NCBI RefSeq assembly: GCF_000026765.1
Contig: NC_012806.1
Coordinates: forward strand, 515,743 to 579,742
Reading direction: 5' to 3'
DNA: 64,000 bases
From: Mesomycoplasma conjunctivae
GTDB lineage: Bacteria; Bacillota_I; Bacilli_A; Mycoplasmatales; Metamycoplasmataceae
Positions 33,675 through 43,889 of this stretch are shown here, piece by piece (the stretch's first letter is position 1; the number at the start of each line of letters is the position of its first letter). A program made the translations under genes and the position numbers. The notes under the pieces were generated by a model. The model worked only from the letters and a program-made list of their open reading frames with translations. It was not told where the DNA came from and made no database searches.

Positions 33675-34270
33675 TATGATACCTTTTTCTTTCTAATATG
33701 GTATAAAATAGTATAAATAACAACAATTACTAAAATTGGAATAATTGACAAATTATAAGGGCTAGGTATAAAAAAACAGTACACAAAAGTACTAATTAGC
33801 ACACTAATGTAAAGTGGTAAAGATAAACTTTTGTAGCTATTTCGAAAATATTGAATACTAAAACCTAAAAGCACACCAATAATTGTAGTTATAATTCCTA
33901 AGTTGGTAACTAGCAAATATCTAGGCGGTAAAAATCTAACAAAATATAAAAGAATTAGTCCAAAAATCATATGCGGTAAAAAGGCAACAAGTGTTACTGT
34001 AAAACCAAGTCAGCGACCCAATTTTTTAATAGCAATATAGCTCAACATTTGCAGTGATGAAGGACCTGGTAATAAATTAACCATCACAACAGTTTCATCA
34101 AATTCATTTTTTGTCATCCACTTATATTTTTCGACAGCTTGTTGATAGGCAATTGGCATCATTGCATTTCCACCACCAAAGGAAATAAAAGATAGTCTTA
34201 TTAAAAATCAAAGCACTTCAAAAATATGTTTTCAACTATATTTTTGCTTAGAATGATCGTTTTTTTGCAT
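33674..34270 (-). CDS. chrA: Chromate transporter family protein, half 1
   Basis: 198-residue partner of the preceding gene. FISFGGGNAMMPIAYQQAV and VVMVNLLPGPSSLQ are the two CHR hallmarks; helices follow. AAAGGA lies just before the ATG at 34270. The leader upstream contains a C-rich run (CCCCCCACCCC on the minus strand, 34304-34318). The prophage begins directly upstream, so the insertion lies close to the promoter of this operon. Confidence 0.88.
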
Positions 34271-34420
34271 ATCTAGTTCCTTTATTTTGAGTCCGTTCAA
34301 AATTATGGGGTGGGGGGTATAAAACCTTTTAATTTCTTAAATCTATAAATTATTTTAACACAAAAGAATTTGCACTTTAGAAAAAAAATATATTTTTTTT
34401 ACTTGGCAATAATAAAAGAT

Positions 34421-34444
34421 ATAGTAAAAATTTATTTTTACTAT
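34421..34444 (-). terminator. Hairpin after the transposase gene
   Basis: ATAGTAAAAA and TTTTTACTAT form a perfect 10-bp stem with loop TTTA, 41 bases past the transposase stop. The T-run after it on the minus strand is moderate (ATATCTTTTATT). It may be the terminator or part of the element end. Confidence 0.5.
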
Positions 34445-34484
34445 CCGAAATAATCTTTAAATTAATGTTTGGTAAAACTACTTT

Positions 34485-35615
34485 TTAACAAACGTCTAAT
34501 ATTAGCTTTAAGCTAATCATCATTTTTTGTGCTCTATCTTTTAGTAAACTAATATAAGATTTTAAACTATATAGAGCTCGTTTTTTGCTGATTGGAAATT
34601 TAACATAGTTGGCTACAAAGTTTTCGGTTCTTGAACCTATATAACTATCATTGTTTATATTTTTGATAGATTCAAAATGTTTTTTGAAAAAGTTTTTAAT
34701 TCTTATCAATCCTTTAACTTCTTCAAAGCTGATTAAATAGATATCTTGCTCTTTTATTACTTTCATTATTAGTGAGCAAGCTTCATCGACCTCACCTTTA
34801 ATAATCAATTTTCTTATATCCTGCTTAAAATTAGAATTGAACATTTTTTTATACTCTTTTAACCACTTACTTTTTGGTCTAATTTCTTGATTAAGCTTGC
34901 TTAATAAGTGGTAGGTGTCTAAATAATGGTTAATATTTAGTTCTTTGGCAATATTAATTAATGAAGGGGCACCATCACTTATTAAGAACTTATTAGTTGA
35001 TTTATATAACTTTAAAGTGTTTCTGATCTCTTCAATATGTTTTGCGTCAACTTGATTATTGTTTTGTCCTGTCTTATTAGTAATACCTAAAATTAAAGTT
35101 TTATCTTGAATTTTACCCTCACGTTTGCCCGAGTGCACTACTGCCATACGTAGTCGATATTTACCTCTATTTTTACCTGAAAAATAAACATAAGCATCAT
35201 CAGCTTCTATGTAGGTACTATACCCTTGGGGATCTTCTAAATCATAAGAAACAAAGTTGGCCTCATTAACAATATTGGTAATACTTCCCATTGAAATACC
35301 AAGTTGTTTTGCTATTTCCTTATAAGAAATTTTAGCAATTACCATTTTAATAACCTCATCTTTGAGTTCACTAGTAATTGTTTGACCTTTTTTACCTTTG
35401 TCAATAAATTTGTTAAAAGGTCGAAAAGTTTTGTTGTTTTCATCTATATATCTGCGCACTTTAACTTTTATCATCCCAGTACTCAACTTTAGTTTTATTA
35501 TATAAAAACCTTTAGACCTAAAATTAGTTGATTGGAAAAAATCATTATCTAGTTTAATAATATTATCTTTTAATCTTTGGTTAAATTCTTCTTTGGCAAT
35601 TTGAATATTTGACAC
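34485..35615 (-). CDS. DDE transposase of the Mbov_0401/ICE type
   Basis: 376 residues. A helix-turn-helix region near 70-115 (ISYKEIAKQLGISMGSITNIV) is followed by the catalytic domain with IEADDAYVYFSG, FLISDGAPSLINIAKELN and the helix with SRTENFVANYVKF, fitting the D-D-E layout of the UPF0236-like transposases found at the ends of mycoplasma integrative elements. It starts at GTG 35615 with AAAGGA upstream; no ATG is suitably placed. It is intact and sits at the end of the phage gene block, in phage orientation, so it is the likely integration enzyme. An independent IS is the alternative, but no flanking inverted repeats were seen. Confidence 0.85.
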   Translation of the reverse strand: MSNIQIAKEEFNQRLKDNIIKLDNDFFQSTNFRSKGFYIIKLKLSTGMIKVKVRRYIDENNKTFRPFNKFIDKGKKGQTITSELKDEVIKMVIAKISYKEIAKQLGISMGSITNIVNEANFVSYDLEDPQGYSTYIEADDAYVYFSGKNRGKYRLRMAVVHSGKREGKIQDKTLILGITNKTGQNNNQVDAKHIEEIRNTLKLYKSTNKFLISDGAPSLINIAKELNINHYLDTYHLLSKLNQEIRPKSKWLKEYKKMFNSNFKQDIRKLIIKGEVDEACSLIMKVIKEQDIYLISFEEVKGLIRIKNFFKKHFESIKNINNDSYIGSRTENFVANYVKFPISKKRALYSLKSYISLLKDRAQKMMISLKLILDVC

Positions 35616-35653
35616 TAATTTATCCTTTAATATGAAAAAAAGACGCTTTAAAT

Positions 35654-35774
35654 GGGCGCCCTTTAATCTAACATTTTTTAGTTCTGTAAAAAATAATTAA
35701 CCTTACAATAAATAAAACACTAAACAATTCTTTAAATGTGAACTTATAGTTTTTATGCCACTTTGTGGCATAAA
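35654..35774. other. Palindromes upstream of the transposase gene
   Basis: GGGCGCCC at 35654-35661 is a GC-only palindrome, rare in this AT-rich DNA, 39 bases before the GTG start of the transposase. At 35752-35774 TTTATGCCAC/GTGGCATAAA forms a 10-bp stem with a 3-base loop. They could be terminator, operator or transposase-binding sites. Confidence 0.5.
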
Positions 35775-35812
35775 TTATTTTAACATAGTTTGAAAAAATG
35801 TTAATGAAAAAG

Positions 35813-36391
35813 TTAAATTTTTTCTAATCACTTTTTTATTGCTTTGGTTTCAATGTCTATTGAGTTGGTTTTTAATATAGATGTTATCTTTTTACGCTTT
35901 TCGGCAAGTGTAGTTTTATCATTAATTGCTTCCTCAATATTTGTTTTAATATTACCAATTTTAGGAGCCTCTACATTAAAGTATTGTAGTATTGCAACCA
36001 ACTCATCTAAAAGTGGTGTTTGGCTATTTTCTTTAGCTCGTTTTTTAGCTTTTTTTATTTCTTGTTTTAGATCTAGCCCGGACTGCTCAACTGAGAAATT
36101 GAACATTTTTTTCTTAGTTAAAAACATCTTTCAATTACTAATGGTTATAACTGCTTTCGTTACCAAAAAGAATCATCCACTAATATATGAAATTGTTCTC
36201 ACTATAGTTGAGGAATCCCACTTATTATTTCGGTATGTCTTGAGTATTAATTCGAAAGTAGATCCATCTTTGAATGGCAAAAATAACAAAATAATAGTTA
36301 TAACTAAAAAAATAAAAAAGACAATTACACCAATTATAAATTTCTTTTTTGTTCATTTGATCGGTTTAAAATCAAAATCTTGCCATTCCAT
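35813..36391 (-). CDS. Phage membrane protein, two helices, unknown function
   Basis: 192 residues from ATG 36391 (AAGGAG upstream). Two membrane segments: FIIGVIVFFIFLVITIILLF near residue 20 and SYISGWFFLVTKAVITI near residue 85. A soluble, Lys-rich C-terminal half is predicted coiled-coil. Last structural-side gene before the transposase. The location after the tail genes is where phages keep lysis or host-takeover genes, but no known family was recognised. Confidence 0.7.
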
Positions 36392-36398
36392 AGTGTTT

Positions 36399-36947
36399 TT
36401 AATCTCCTTGTTGTTCTATTTTTTCCAGCATTTTTATCTTCTGGATATTGATTTTACTTTTTTCTTGATTGAGTTTGTTAGTAATATCGAAGTAAGTTTC
36501 ATCACTAATAAAGCCTTTGAATTTAAGAGATTGTAGCCCAATCTCTACTTCATGAAAACCTAAAAAATTGACACTAGTAACAATTAAAAAGCATATCAAA
36601 ATGATTAAAACCATGGAAATCACAAATCAAGCTTGAGCAGCAGAGTTGAGAATTCGGTTTTCAATTTGAATTTTTTCACTAAAGAAAGAGCGAAAAAATT
36701 CAATAAACTCTGCGTCATAATTACTGGATTTTAGTTGATCAATAAATGATTCTATTTTTGGATCTTCCACCTCTTTAATTTCAATCCTATAAAAAAGATT
36801 ATTGAAACTATTATCACCATCATCTATTAGCCCGGCTATCATTAGCGAAACAGCTACTAATCCTATTAAGATACATATAATTACTATCGTTTTTATTAGC
36901 TTGTCGTTTTTTTGGTTCTCGGCTCTGTTGAGTCATTTTATAATCAC
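36399..36947 (-). CDS. Phage membrane protein with GTG start, two helices
   Basis: 182 residues. The frame has no early ATG; a GTG at 36947 overlaps the stop of the upstream lipoprotein gene (TAGTG), fitting translational coupling. Membrane segments are TIVIICILIGLVAVSLMIAG and ISMVLIILICFLIVTSVNF. The C-terminal piece FKGFISDETYFDITNKLNQE resembles short C-terminal helical motifs (SHOCT-like) but is not diagnostic. Unknown function; likely acts with the neighbouring membrane proteins. Confidence 0.7.
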
Positions 36948-37180
36948 TAATTAGTATTACCTATATTTTGTGGTGCTTGAGTAGGATTTGGATTATTAGG
37001 AGTGACTGAATTATTTTTGACCTGTCTTCTATTACGTCTTTCATCGATTTTTTGCTTAATTTTTTTAATTGGATTTATACCTTTAACACCACAAGATACA
37101 ACCATTATTGGCATTGCTGCAATTGAAGTTGTTGGTAATACATAGTATAAAAAAATTTTTTTAATTTGTTTTTTAATCAT
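36947..37180 (-). CDS. Small phage-encoded lipoprotein
   Basis: 77 residues with a clear lipoprotein signal: basic start, hydrophobic stretch and lipobox MVVSC at about residue 30. The mature part is a basic Lys/Arg segment and a Pro/Asn-rich tail. Prophage-encoded surface lipoproteins in mycoplasmas often change the host surface or block superinfection; that role is inference here. No family recognised. Confidence 0.7.
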   Translation of the reverse strand: MIKKQIKKIFLYYVLPTTSIAAMPIMVVSCGVKGINPIKKIKQKIDERRNRRQVKNNSVTPNNPNPTQAPQNIGNTN

Positions 37181-37241
37181 AATTTTTATTCCTTTATAGT
37201 TTTTTTAAAATATTTTTTAAATTTAATTTGGTAAGTTTTAA

Positions 37242-37583
37242 CTATTTTTTAGTTATCTCTGACAATATCTTTTCCTCCTTTCTAGTCAGAGGTAAATTAT
37301 TATCGAGTTTATATTTAATAGCTTTATAGATTTCAACATCATTAATCGGCTTGTTTTTAGCCCTTTTAATGCGGTTGCTGATATATCTTGGTAAAAACCT
37401 AATAATTGCATTCATCCATAAAAAGACTTCAACGCCTGCCGCTATAAATATTAATCCCCTGTGTAATTTTGGCATTAGGTCAAAAAAGGAGAAAATATCT
37501 AAACTTAAAAATGTTTTTATTGCCTCTGGGTCACTCAACTGACTAAAGTTAGCTTCTATTTGTGCCTCAGTTGGGTTAATCAT
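37242..37583 (-). CDS. Small phage membrane protein, possible holin-like
   Basis: 113 residues: soluble N-terminus, one strong membrane segment (HRGLIFIAAGVEVFLWMNAII), then a highly basic cytoplasmic tail (SNRIKRAKNKP). One helix plus a charged tail and the place right after the tail genes recall holins, but mycoplasmas have no wall and no endolysin is seen, so a holin label is only a suggestion. Confidence 0.6.
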   Translation of the reverse strand: MINPTEAQIEANFSQLSDPEAIKTFLSLDIFSFFDLMPKLHRGLIFIAAGVEVFLWMNAIIRFLPRYISNRIKRAKNKPINDVEIYKAIKYKLDNNLPLTRKEEKILSEITKK

Positions 37584-37617
37584 TTTTAAAATTCAAATTA
37601 TTAAAAATAGTATCATT

Positions 37618-40600
37618 TTAGTAATCCATATCCCCTGCTCATTTTAAATGTGTTGGTGTTGCTGCAAGACGTCGCTTTTCTTCCTCGACATCTCATTCGT
37701 GATCCAAACTTACTCTGATACCAATACGACCACCTAAGGTGTAAGGAGTGGTACCTTTCCATTTTGGATCAGCATCTACTAATTTAAACCTTCTTCAATT
37801 ATTAGTAGCTTGCTCGCCTATTTGTAAGTCGACAATTTCGTATTCAGCATTAGGATCTTGTCCAAAGATTTCCTCACACATATCAAACCATAAAATATGA
37901 TTCTCTATTTCCATTTTATCACGGTCTAATTTGCCAATAATAGTCTCTGATTTTACGCCATTTTTGTAAATATCATATTTGTAATCAATAAATTTTAAGT
38001 TATCAAATTTTTTATAATTTATTAGGCCTTCTGCTCATCTTCCCGCTGTATCATGATTTGGTAAAAGTCCCTCGTAAACAAAAAAGGACATTGCTACAGT
38101 AGTTGTTTGTAATTGATTAAATTTTTTTCTTATGTTATGATAATTAAGACTCGTTGCTACATGCCCATTGTTATCATAGAGAGTGTAATTTTTTACTTGA
38201 TGATTATCAACTACACTTGATAATGCCCATGCGTTCATATGACCTTGCATAAATGCAGTTCTACCATTAGAAAATGTATTTTGCATTTCAATACTAATCT
38301 CTTTGTTATTAGCGTCTAATCTTGAAAATACTGCACTTTCACGGATGTCAGTGCTTGCTCTTGAAAACACACTAGCTGTAACATCGGCTTCGAAATAATG
38401 GTTAGGTAAAATAATATTCATTCAAGCATAGTTGAGCCCACCATCACTTTTTGGTTGACTTAGTAAAATTTTATTTGTATATTCCTCCTTAATTGCTATT
38501 AAAGGGGAATAGATTTGATAATTTCTTGGTAAATCTCAAATATTGGTAAAGAATTTACTTTTATCAAAATCATAAATTAGTGCACCAATTTTGCGATCAT
38601 ATGCATAAAATGGAATATTTACAAATGAGTTAAAAGAATCTATCCCAAACAGCTTGACACTCTCATCATCTCGGACATTGTTTACTTTGTGGACTAATTG
38701 AGGAGATCGAGCCGCTAAAATTCCGTCTTTATAATTTAAATTATTATCAAAAAGATAAATTCCTCACTGTCCTTCAATTTTTAAAATTGCAAAAAACTTA
38801 TTGCCATCAAAAACTTTAATATCACCAACTTTTTCAACATTAGGCATTTTAATATCTAAGTTTCAATCAACTTCTTTATTTTTGTCATCTGAGATTCCAC
38901 TAAGTGAAAAAGTAGAATTTAATAGTCTAGACAATCCTAGTTGATAGTACATTTTTAAGTTAACTTGAATATCAAAAAATATTCTTTCGTATTTTTTAAA
39001 ATCTAAAACTTTCTCACTATGTTTTTTGCCATTAATATATAAAGCTAATTTAAACTTAATCCCTTTGTCAAAGTAAAAATCTTCAACTTTTGCACTAATG
39101 TTTACTTTTGACTTACTAAAAATGTTTCTCAAATCTTCATCGGATAATTCATAATCTAAATATGAGTATTCTGCGCTATATTTATTAGGATCAATAAAGT
39201 TATAACTAAAAATTTTTACTCTAATTGTTTTTTCTTCAAAAGTGTATTTTGATAAAAAACGATTTTGGAACACTTCTCTATAAGGTTTAAATAGTTCACT
39301 AAAATCTTTATTTAAATCCTTACTGATATTGTCTACAACCTTTGTTGCACTATCGGATAACCTTAGACTATCTCTACCATTAACTCTATCTATAAGGAAA
39401 TATGATTTTATTAAAGTGACATTTTGTTCGAATTCATTTTTTAATCTTGCATACCAATAACTTATTTGATTTAGTTGGCTAACTTCTGTTATTTTAGGGA
39501 ATCAACCTTTAGTATCTATTAAATAATCTTTTTTGTTTAGAATTTCAGTATCTAATTCACCTAAAATAGTTGCATTATAAAGTAATTTCTTTTGCTCCTC
39601 AATAGAATAAAAACCTGTTGTTAATTTTAATATTTTTAAATTAGTAAGTTGTATTGGCTCACCTAGATTTACATCATTAAATTTAATATATCCATGTGTG
39701 TTGTATTCAACATTATTTCTTCTATTGTAGCCAATGACAAAAGTAGCATATCAAAGCTTGTTATCGTGTGTATGTACTAGTATAGAATAAGTATGTTTTA
39801 CATTAACACTTTCTCTTAAATCTATTTTTTTAAAATCAAATATTGGGAAATCCTCTTTTTCATTTTGTGTGGTATCGTATGATTGAAGTGTTTCGTCATA
39901 ATTATTTACATAATCTTCAATATTGCCTACAATTTTAAAACTACGAACATCAAAAACTCCAGCGATTAGTGTAGGGAAATAGTCAATTATTGTTGATCTT
40001 ATAGTGATGGAATATTCTACAAATCTTAACTTTTCAACTTTTACTTTCTGGGTTCGCTCTGTAATTTCTCCCTCTTGATCAACTGGACGATAAGCAATAC
40101 TTGGATAATAGTCTACCTGAACTTTTACTTCTTCATAGTCATAATAACGTTCTAGAACTATTATTTGCCCACTTTTGGTTTGTTCAAGAATTAAGGGTTC
40201 ACCAAGTCTTGCCTCACCTTCTGAGTATTCTTTAAAATAGGCTTTAATCTGTAAATCTGGTTCTTGTCGGTTATATATGTCTATATAAACAAGTTGTGCA
40301 TAATATGTTGAGTTATCATGGTCAAATTTTATAAATTGTAAACAATTATTATAACCATAAAAACTTTTGATTACAGTATAGGTTTTAATTGACTCTAGTA
40401 AATTTTTCTTACTAATAACACCTCTGTTTAGTTCCTTTTTAAAATCCTCTAAGAAATGTTCAAAAATAATTTCATAAGGACGTGGATATTTATCAACTAA
40501 ATTTCTAACATTGTAGGAAATTCCAGGTTTTGGTAATGTTGGAACTTTTCCATAATCAAAAGGTTTATACGTTAAAAGATCATCGATTTTATCATGAGGG

Positions 40601-40674
40601 GTTGTGATATAGTTAAATACATCGCGCACTCAACTTGTAGTTTTGTCATTTTTGGCTTGCTTTAATGGTTTCAT
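37618..40674 (-). CDS. Large phage tail-tip / receptor-binding candidate (1018 residues)
   Basis: One frame of 1018 residues with UGA Trp codons, start ATG 40674 after AAAGGAGATAA. Composition is beta-rich, with many Tyr/Asp/Lys and no membrane segment or signal, typical of tail-tip or baseplate proteins; no domain was identified. It is the last large structural gene, following the tape measure and a 498-residue tail protein, the slot of Tal/receptor-binding proteins in siphophages. Assignment rests on order and size. Confidence 0.65.
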
Positions 40675-40690
40675 TTATCTCCTTTGATGT

Positions 40691-40696
40691 TATAAT
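40691..40696 (+). promoter_or_regulatory. -10 box for the opposite-strand moron gene
   Basis: TATAAT seven bases before the ATG at 40704; transcription would start at or next to the start codon, so the message is probably leaderless. It overlaps the upstream flank of the minus-strand tail gene starting at 40674. Confidence 0.5.
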
Positions 40697-40703
40697 TTTT
40701 TAC

Positions 40704-41147
40704 ATGAAATTTAAAAAATTATTACCTATTATTTTTTTTAGTTTATTTTTAGTTTTATTTGTCATTTTAATTTTAGGATCTCTACCACAAAATATTATTG
40801 GAACAAATAGCATTAATAAGGCTTTTTTGGATGATAAATTCCTAGCACAAAATGATAAAGAATTTAACAACTTATATAATAATATTTTGACCAATATTGC
40901 AAGAATAGGGGTTAAGGCTATTGATGTTAAAGATCAAAATTTAATTGATTTTGCAAAAGATACTGATTCTAAATTATTTAATATTTTTGATGTTTATGAT
41001 AATTTGAAATCAAATTCACTAAACAGCTCAATAGCAAGTAAAAATATTTTTATATCTTTAATGTCAATATTTAGTATTTTGAGCTTATCTTTATCAATTG
41101 TGACTATCCCTTCAATTTCTAATAAATTGGCTAAAATTAAAAAGTAA
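40704..41147 (+). CDS. Moron-like membrane protein on the opposite strand
   Basis: 147 residues, the only plus-strand gene in the phage. An N-terminal helix (LLPIIFFSLFLVLFVILIL) and a C-terminal helix (NIFISLMSIFSILSLSLSIV) flank about 75 Asn/Asp/Lys-rich residues. ATG 40704 is preferred to 40665 because a TATAAT lies just before it. It has its own promoter and its own terminator (41172-41195) and splits the tail gene block, the hallmark of a moron: a gene expressed from the prophage for the host's or prophage's benefit. Superinfection exclusion is a plausible but unproven role. Confidence 0.7.
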   Translation: MKFKKLLPIIFFSLFLVLFVILILGSLPQNIIGTNSINKAFLDDKFLAQNDKEFNNLYNNILTNIARIGVKAIDVKDQNLIDFAKDTDSKLFNIFDVYDNLKSNSLNSSIASKNIFISLMSIFSILSLSLSIVTIPSISNKLAKIKK

Positions 41148-41169
41148 TAAAACTTTATTCAATTTTTAT

Positions 41170-42666
41170 TTACCTAGTATTTCTAGGTATTTTTTTTGTT
41201 CTTTTTACTAAGGTGTCTACTTTGATATTACCGTAAATAATTGAATTAGTTTGATATGGTTCCTTATTTAATTTTTGTGGCATATCACGATAACTTTGCT
41301 CATCATAAAAGTTGAGTGCAGTTTCGCCGTTGGATGTATTCCGAAGTTTGTAAGTAATGTTGTGGTTATTGCTGGAGATGTCTAAGCTACCTTCTAATTC
41401 AAGAATAATGTAAACACCATCAGCTATTGAATTAATCTTTAATTCTACAAAATCTCCAACATCTCAATTGACTTTGCTAGTAGAAATTACCAAATCATAA
41501 GTAGAGCCGGAAGAGTGTGTTAATTGTTCTTCGGCGCGGGAGGCCAACTCTGGTGTGGTTGTAATGTCATTGTACTTATCCCAATAAAACACTCTTCCAC
41601 TAAATCCACTAATTTTGGCAATGTGGTTAATTTCTTTTTTGTTTTCAAGTTGGATTGCTTGCCGATTATATTTGCTATAAGAAATAAACACTTGGTTAAA
41701 TTCTTCACGTTTTCATTCAGGATTTACTTGCAAAAGATTACTATTTAATTCATATGCTAAATGTCATTTTAAAGTATTTTTTACCTCATCCTTATTGATA
41801 ATAATTAAATGATTTTTTTTCTTTGTTTTTCAATTTCAAAAAAAGTTTTGTTCACTATTTCTTTCAATATTTGCAACTGGCGAGCTCAAGGCAATTTTAT
41901 TTTCTAATGGGTGTAAATTATAAATGTCCCTTTGACCTAGATTACCTACAACATTGGTTGATTCAGTGCGTAATACATTGGCATATTGAAAACTATTTTT
42001 ATCAATTTGTAAATCAGTTATAAATAAACTTTTAACATTTTCATTATTGATAATAGTTTTATTCTTTTTCATTTCTTGGGGATTCAAAAAAGAAATTAAT
42101 AGCTCACCTGCATTATTTGTCTCAAAAACAACATGCGTATTAGTATAAGGGGCAAAAAATGATTTAAGCACAGAAAAAGGTGTTTTATTTGTGGTGTTAT
42201 AAGCATTTATTTTCAAACCTGGTTTAAAATCAATTTTGTGCAATTTGATTTTTGGCTCATTTAATAAACTAATATATTCATTTAGCGCTTCTCTTGCATC
42301 AACTTTTACTCATTCAATGGCAGGCGGTTCAATATGGGACAATCATCAACGATTATCATAGGCTATTATTGATTGATCTTTAAATTTATTTGGCATCAAT
42401 GAAAGCCGACCTTGAGATTCAATAAGTCCTGAAAATATTACTTGATCATCAGCAGATTTTAAGGTAATATTTGTAAAGGTATCGATTTTATCGTAGCTAG
42501 TAAAATGTTGGTTTGTTTGCAATCTTTGCTTACTGATTAAGTTGTGTAGTGTAATAGTTGTTGGATTAAAAAGATGTTTTTTATAAGTCATACGATTAGC
42601 AAAAGCTCACTTGCTGCTACCATTTATTTCAATTTTTACATCTTTATTTAATAGTTTAATAAGCAT
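41170..42666 (-). CDS. Phage tail-tip protein (498 residues), Tal-like by position
   Basis: Frame from ATG 42666, three bases past the tape-measure stop, to TAA 41170-41172, with several UGA Trp codons. The N-terminal 80 residues are beta-rich (VKIEINGSSKWAFANR), followed by IEWVKVDAREALNEYISLL and a region resembling tail-associated proteins that contain an internal hub fold. Position directly after the tape measure corresponds to Dit or Tal. Its final codons encode the terminator hairpin of the opposite-strand moron gene. Confidence 0.65.
41172..41195 (+). terminator. Terminator of the moron gene, nested in the end of the tail gene
   Basis: ACCTAG pairs with CTAGGT around TATTT and is followed by A and eight T on the plus strand; on the minus strand no T-run follows. 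It lies within the last codons and stop of the 498-residue tail gene, so it terminates only plus-strand transcripts. Confidence 0.75.
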
Positions 42667-42669
42667 TAT

Positions 42670-43581
42670 TTAATAAGTTCCTTGATTATATTTCTTTGTA
42701 TGATTTGGTGCATCATATTTATCATTTTTAATATCAACTTGTACTGCCACCGGAATTTTATTGGCATCAGCATCAGCATTATCACCAGGTGGGCTTCCGA
42801 TACTACTAATGGCTAAACCAGCTCCAGTTCCTAAGGCTAATAAACTACCAAGGGCGGCTGCTCCCATAGCAAAAGCAATCGGGGCAGAAAATATACTTCC
42901 CATAGCTAAAGCCTTAGAAACTGCTATGGCAACATTTCCTATTATCATTGCCATTTTATAAGCTGTAAAAGCTGCAATGGCGATTTTCATGGCATTTTGG
43001 AGACCACCAAAAGCTTTGGTTATATTTGTTAGAGCGCTTAAAAAAGACATTCCCAAATTCTTTTGTAAGTCTTCTGACTCCTTTTTAAATTCGGTAAGAG
43101 TTCTAATGTTTTCTGGTAAAGCGGCCGCTTGTCTTTGATACTCTTGCATACCTTCACGTAAAACATAATTAAGCCGCTCTTGTGCAGAAGCATTACGAAG
43201 CTTTTGTGAAGTATTAGCATCTAAAAATATCCCCATAGTTTTTAATTTCTTAATACTACCAGTTGTCACAAATTCCAAAAAAGATTGATTAGCAACATCA
43301 GCAGAATAACCTATTCGCTCAAAAGCATCACTAATTTTGGTAAGCTCTTCAGCTTGAGAAAGACCAAAGGAACCAAAATTACTTAATAATTGCATTTTGG
43401 CACGATATTCATTGATAGCAGCATCTGCTCCTTTAAATATAAAAGATGTTATTGCTAAGCCATTGAAATGTTTTTTAAAGTTTTGGACTTGATCTTTGAT
43501 TCTATTTGACACTTTTTCCATCTCTTTATCGAATTGATCTGATACAGCAGAAATTTTTAAAACTAATTTCCCTAATGCCAT
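42670..43581 (-). CDS. Short phage tail tape-measure protein
   Basis: 303 residues. The N-terminal part (DQFDKEMEKVSNRIKDQVQ) and middle (AINEYRAKMQLLSNFGSFG, then FERIGYSADVANQSFLEFV) match the helical tape-measure/tail-length region, and Ala/Gly/Leu-rich hydrophobic helices follow (about 205-275), as in tape-measure proteins that enter the membrane. It overlaps the chaperone fusion by ten bases. At roughly 0.15 nm per residue it implies a tail of about 45 nm, short for a siphophage. Confidence 0.8.
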   Translation of the reverse strand: MALGKLVLKISAVSDQFDKEMEKVSNRIKDQVQNFKKHFNGLAITSFIFKGADAAINEYRAKMQLLSNFGSFGLSQAEELTKISDAFERIGYSADVANQSFLEFVTTGSIKKLKTMGIFLDANTSQKLRNASAQERLNYVLREGMQEYQRQAAALPENIRTLTEFKKESEDLQKNLGMSFLSALTNITKAFGGLQNAMKIAIAAFTAYKMAMIIGNVAIAVSKALAMGSIFSAPIAFAMGAAALGSLLALGTGAGLAISSIGSPPGDNADADANKIPVAVQVDIKNDKYDAPNHTKKYNQGTY

Positions 43582-43889
43582 TTTTTGCCTCCTAAAGTTT
43601 GTGCAAACATAATTAATTCCTGATTATTTTTTTGATTCAAATTAACATCTTCCAGATCATAAAATCTTTTCATCTTTTTTAATTCATTAGTTGGTAAATC
43701 GGACTCACTAGCAACTCTTAATGCCATTATTTGTTTGATGCTAGCATTTTCTGGAAGATGTGTTAAATAATCAAAAAATAAATTAATTGGTAGATCTAAA
43801 ACATTTTTTGGATCTAGGTAATAAAAAGTTTTGAAATTAGCAAATATTGCACCCAAATCTTTCTGATAATCCAAAATTTGCTTTGCTAC
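43572..43889 (-). CDS. Second tail assembly chaperone part, made by -1 frameshift
   Basis: An open frame of 105 codons that has no ATG; the only in-frame start-like codon is a TTG far inside. It overlaps the end of the upstream chaperone, whose last codons are ACA AAA AAG TAG. A -1 slip on A AAA AAG continues exactly into this frame (GTA GCA AAG CAA), giving a 213-residue fusion, the arrangement of lambda gpG/gpGT and most siphophage tail chaperones. Position between tail tube and tape measure is also canonical. It ends ten bases inside the tape-measure gene. Confidence 0.8.
   Translation of the reverse strand, partial: VAKQILDYQKDLGAIFANFKTFYYLDPKNVLDLPINLFFDYLTHLPENASIKQIMALRVASESDLPTNELKKMKRFYDLEDVNLNQKNNQELIMFAQTLGGKKWH

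Noticed and set aside
34304..34318. G-rich run GGGGTGGGGGG upstream of chrA, considered as a phase-variation tract or element end
   Set aside because: Too short and interrupted to be a convincing slippage tract, and no matching sequence was found at another element end in the window.
35844..36536. Plus-strand open frame of 230 codons in the membrane-protein cluster
   Set aside because: Antisense to two minus-strand genes that have ribosome sites, coupled starts and UGA Trp codons; the plus frame has none of these.
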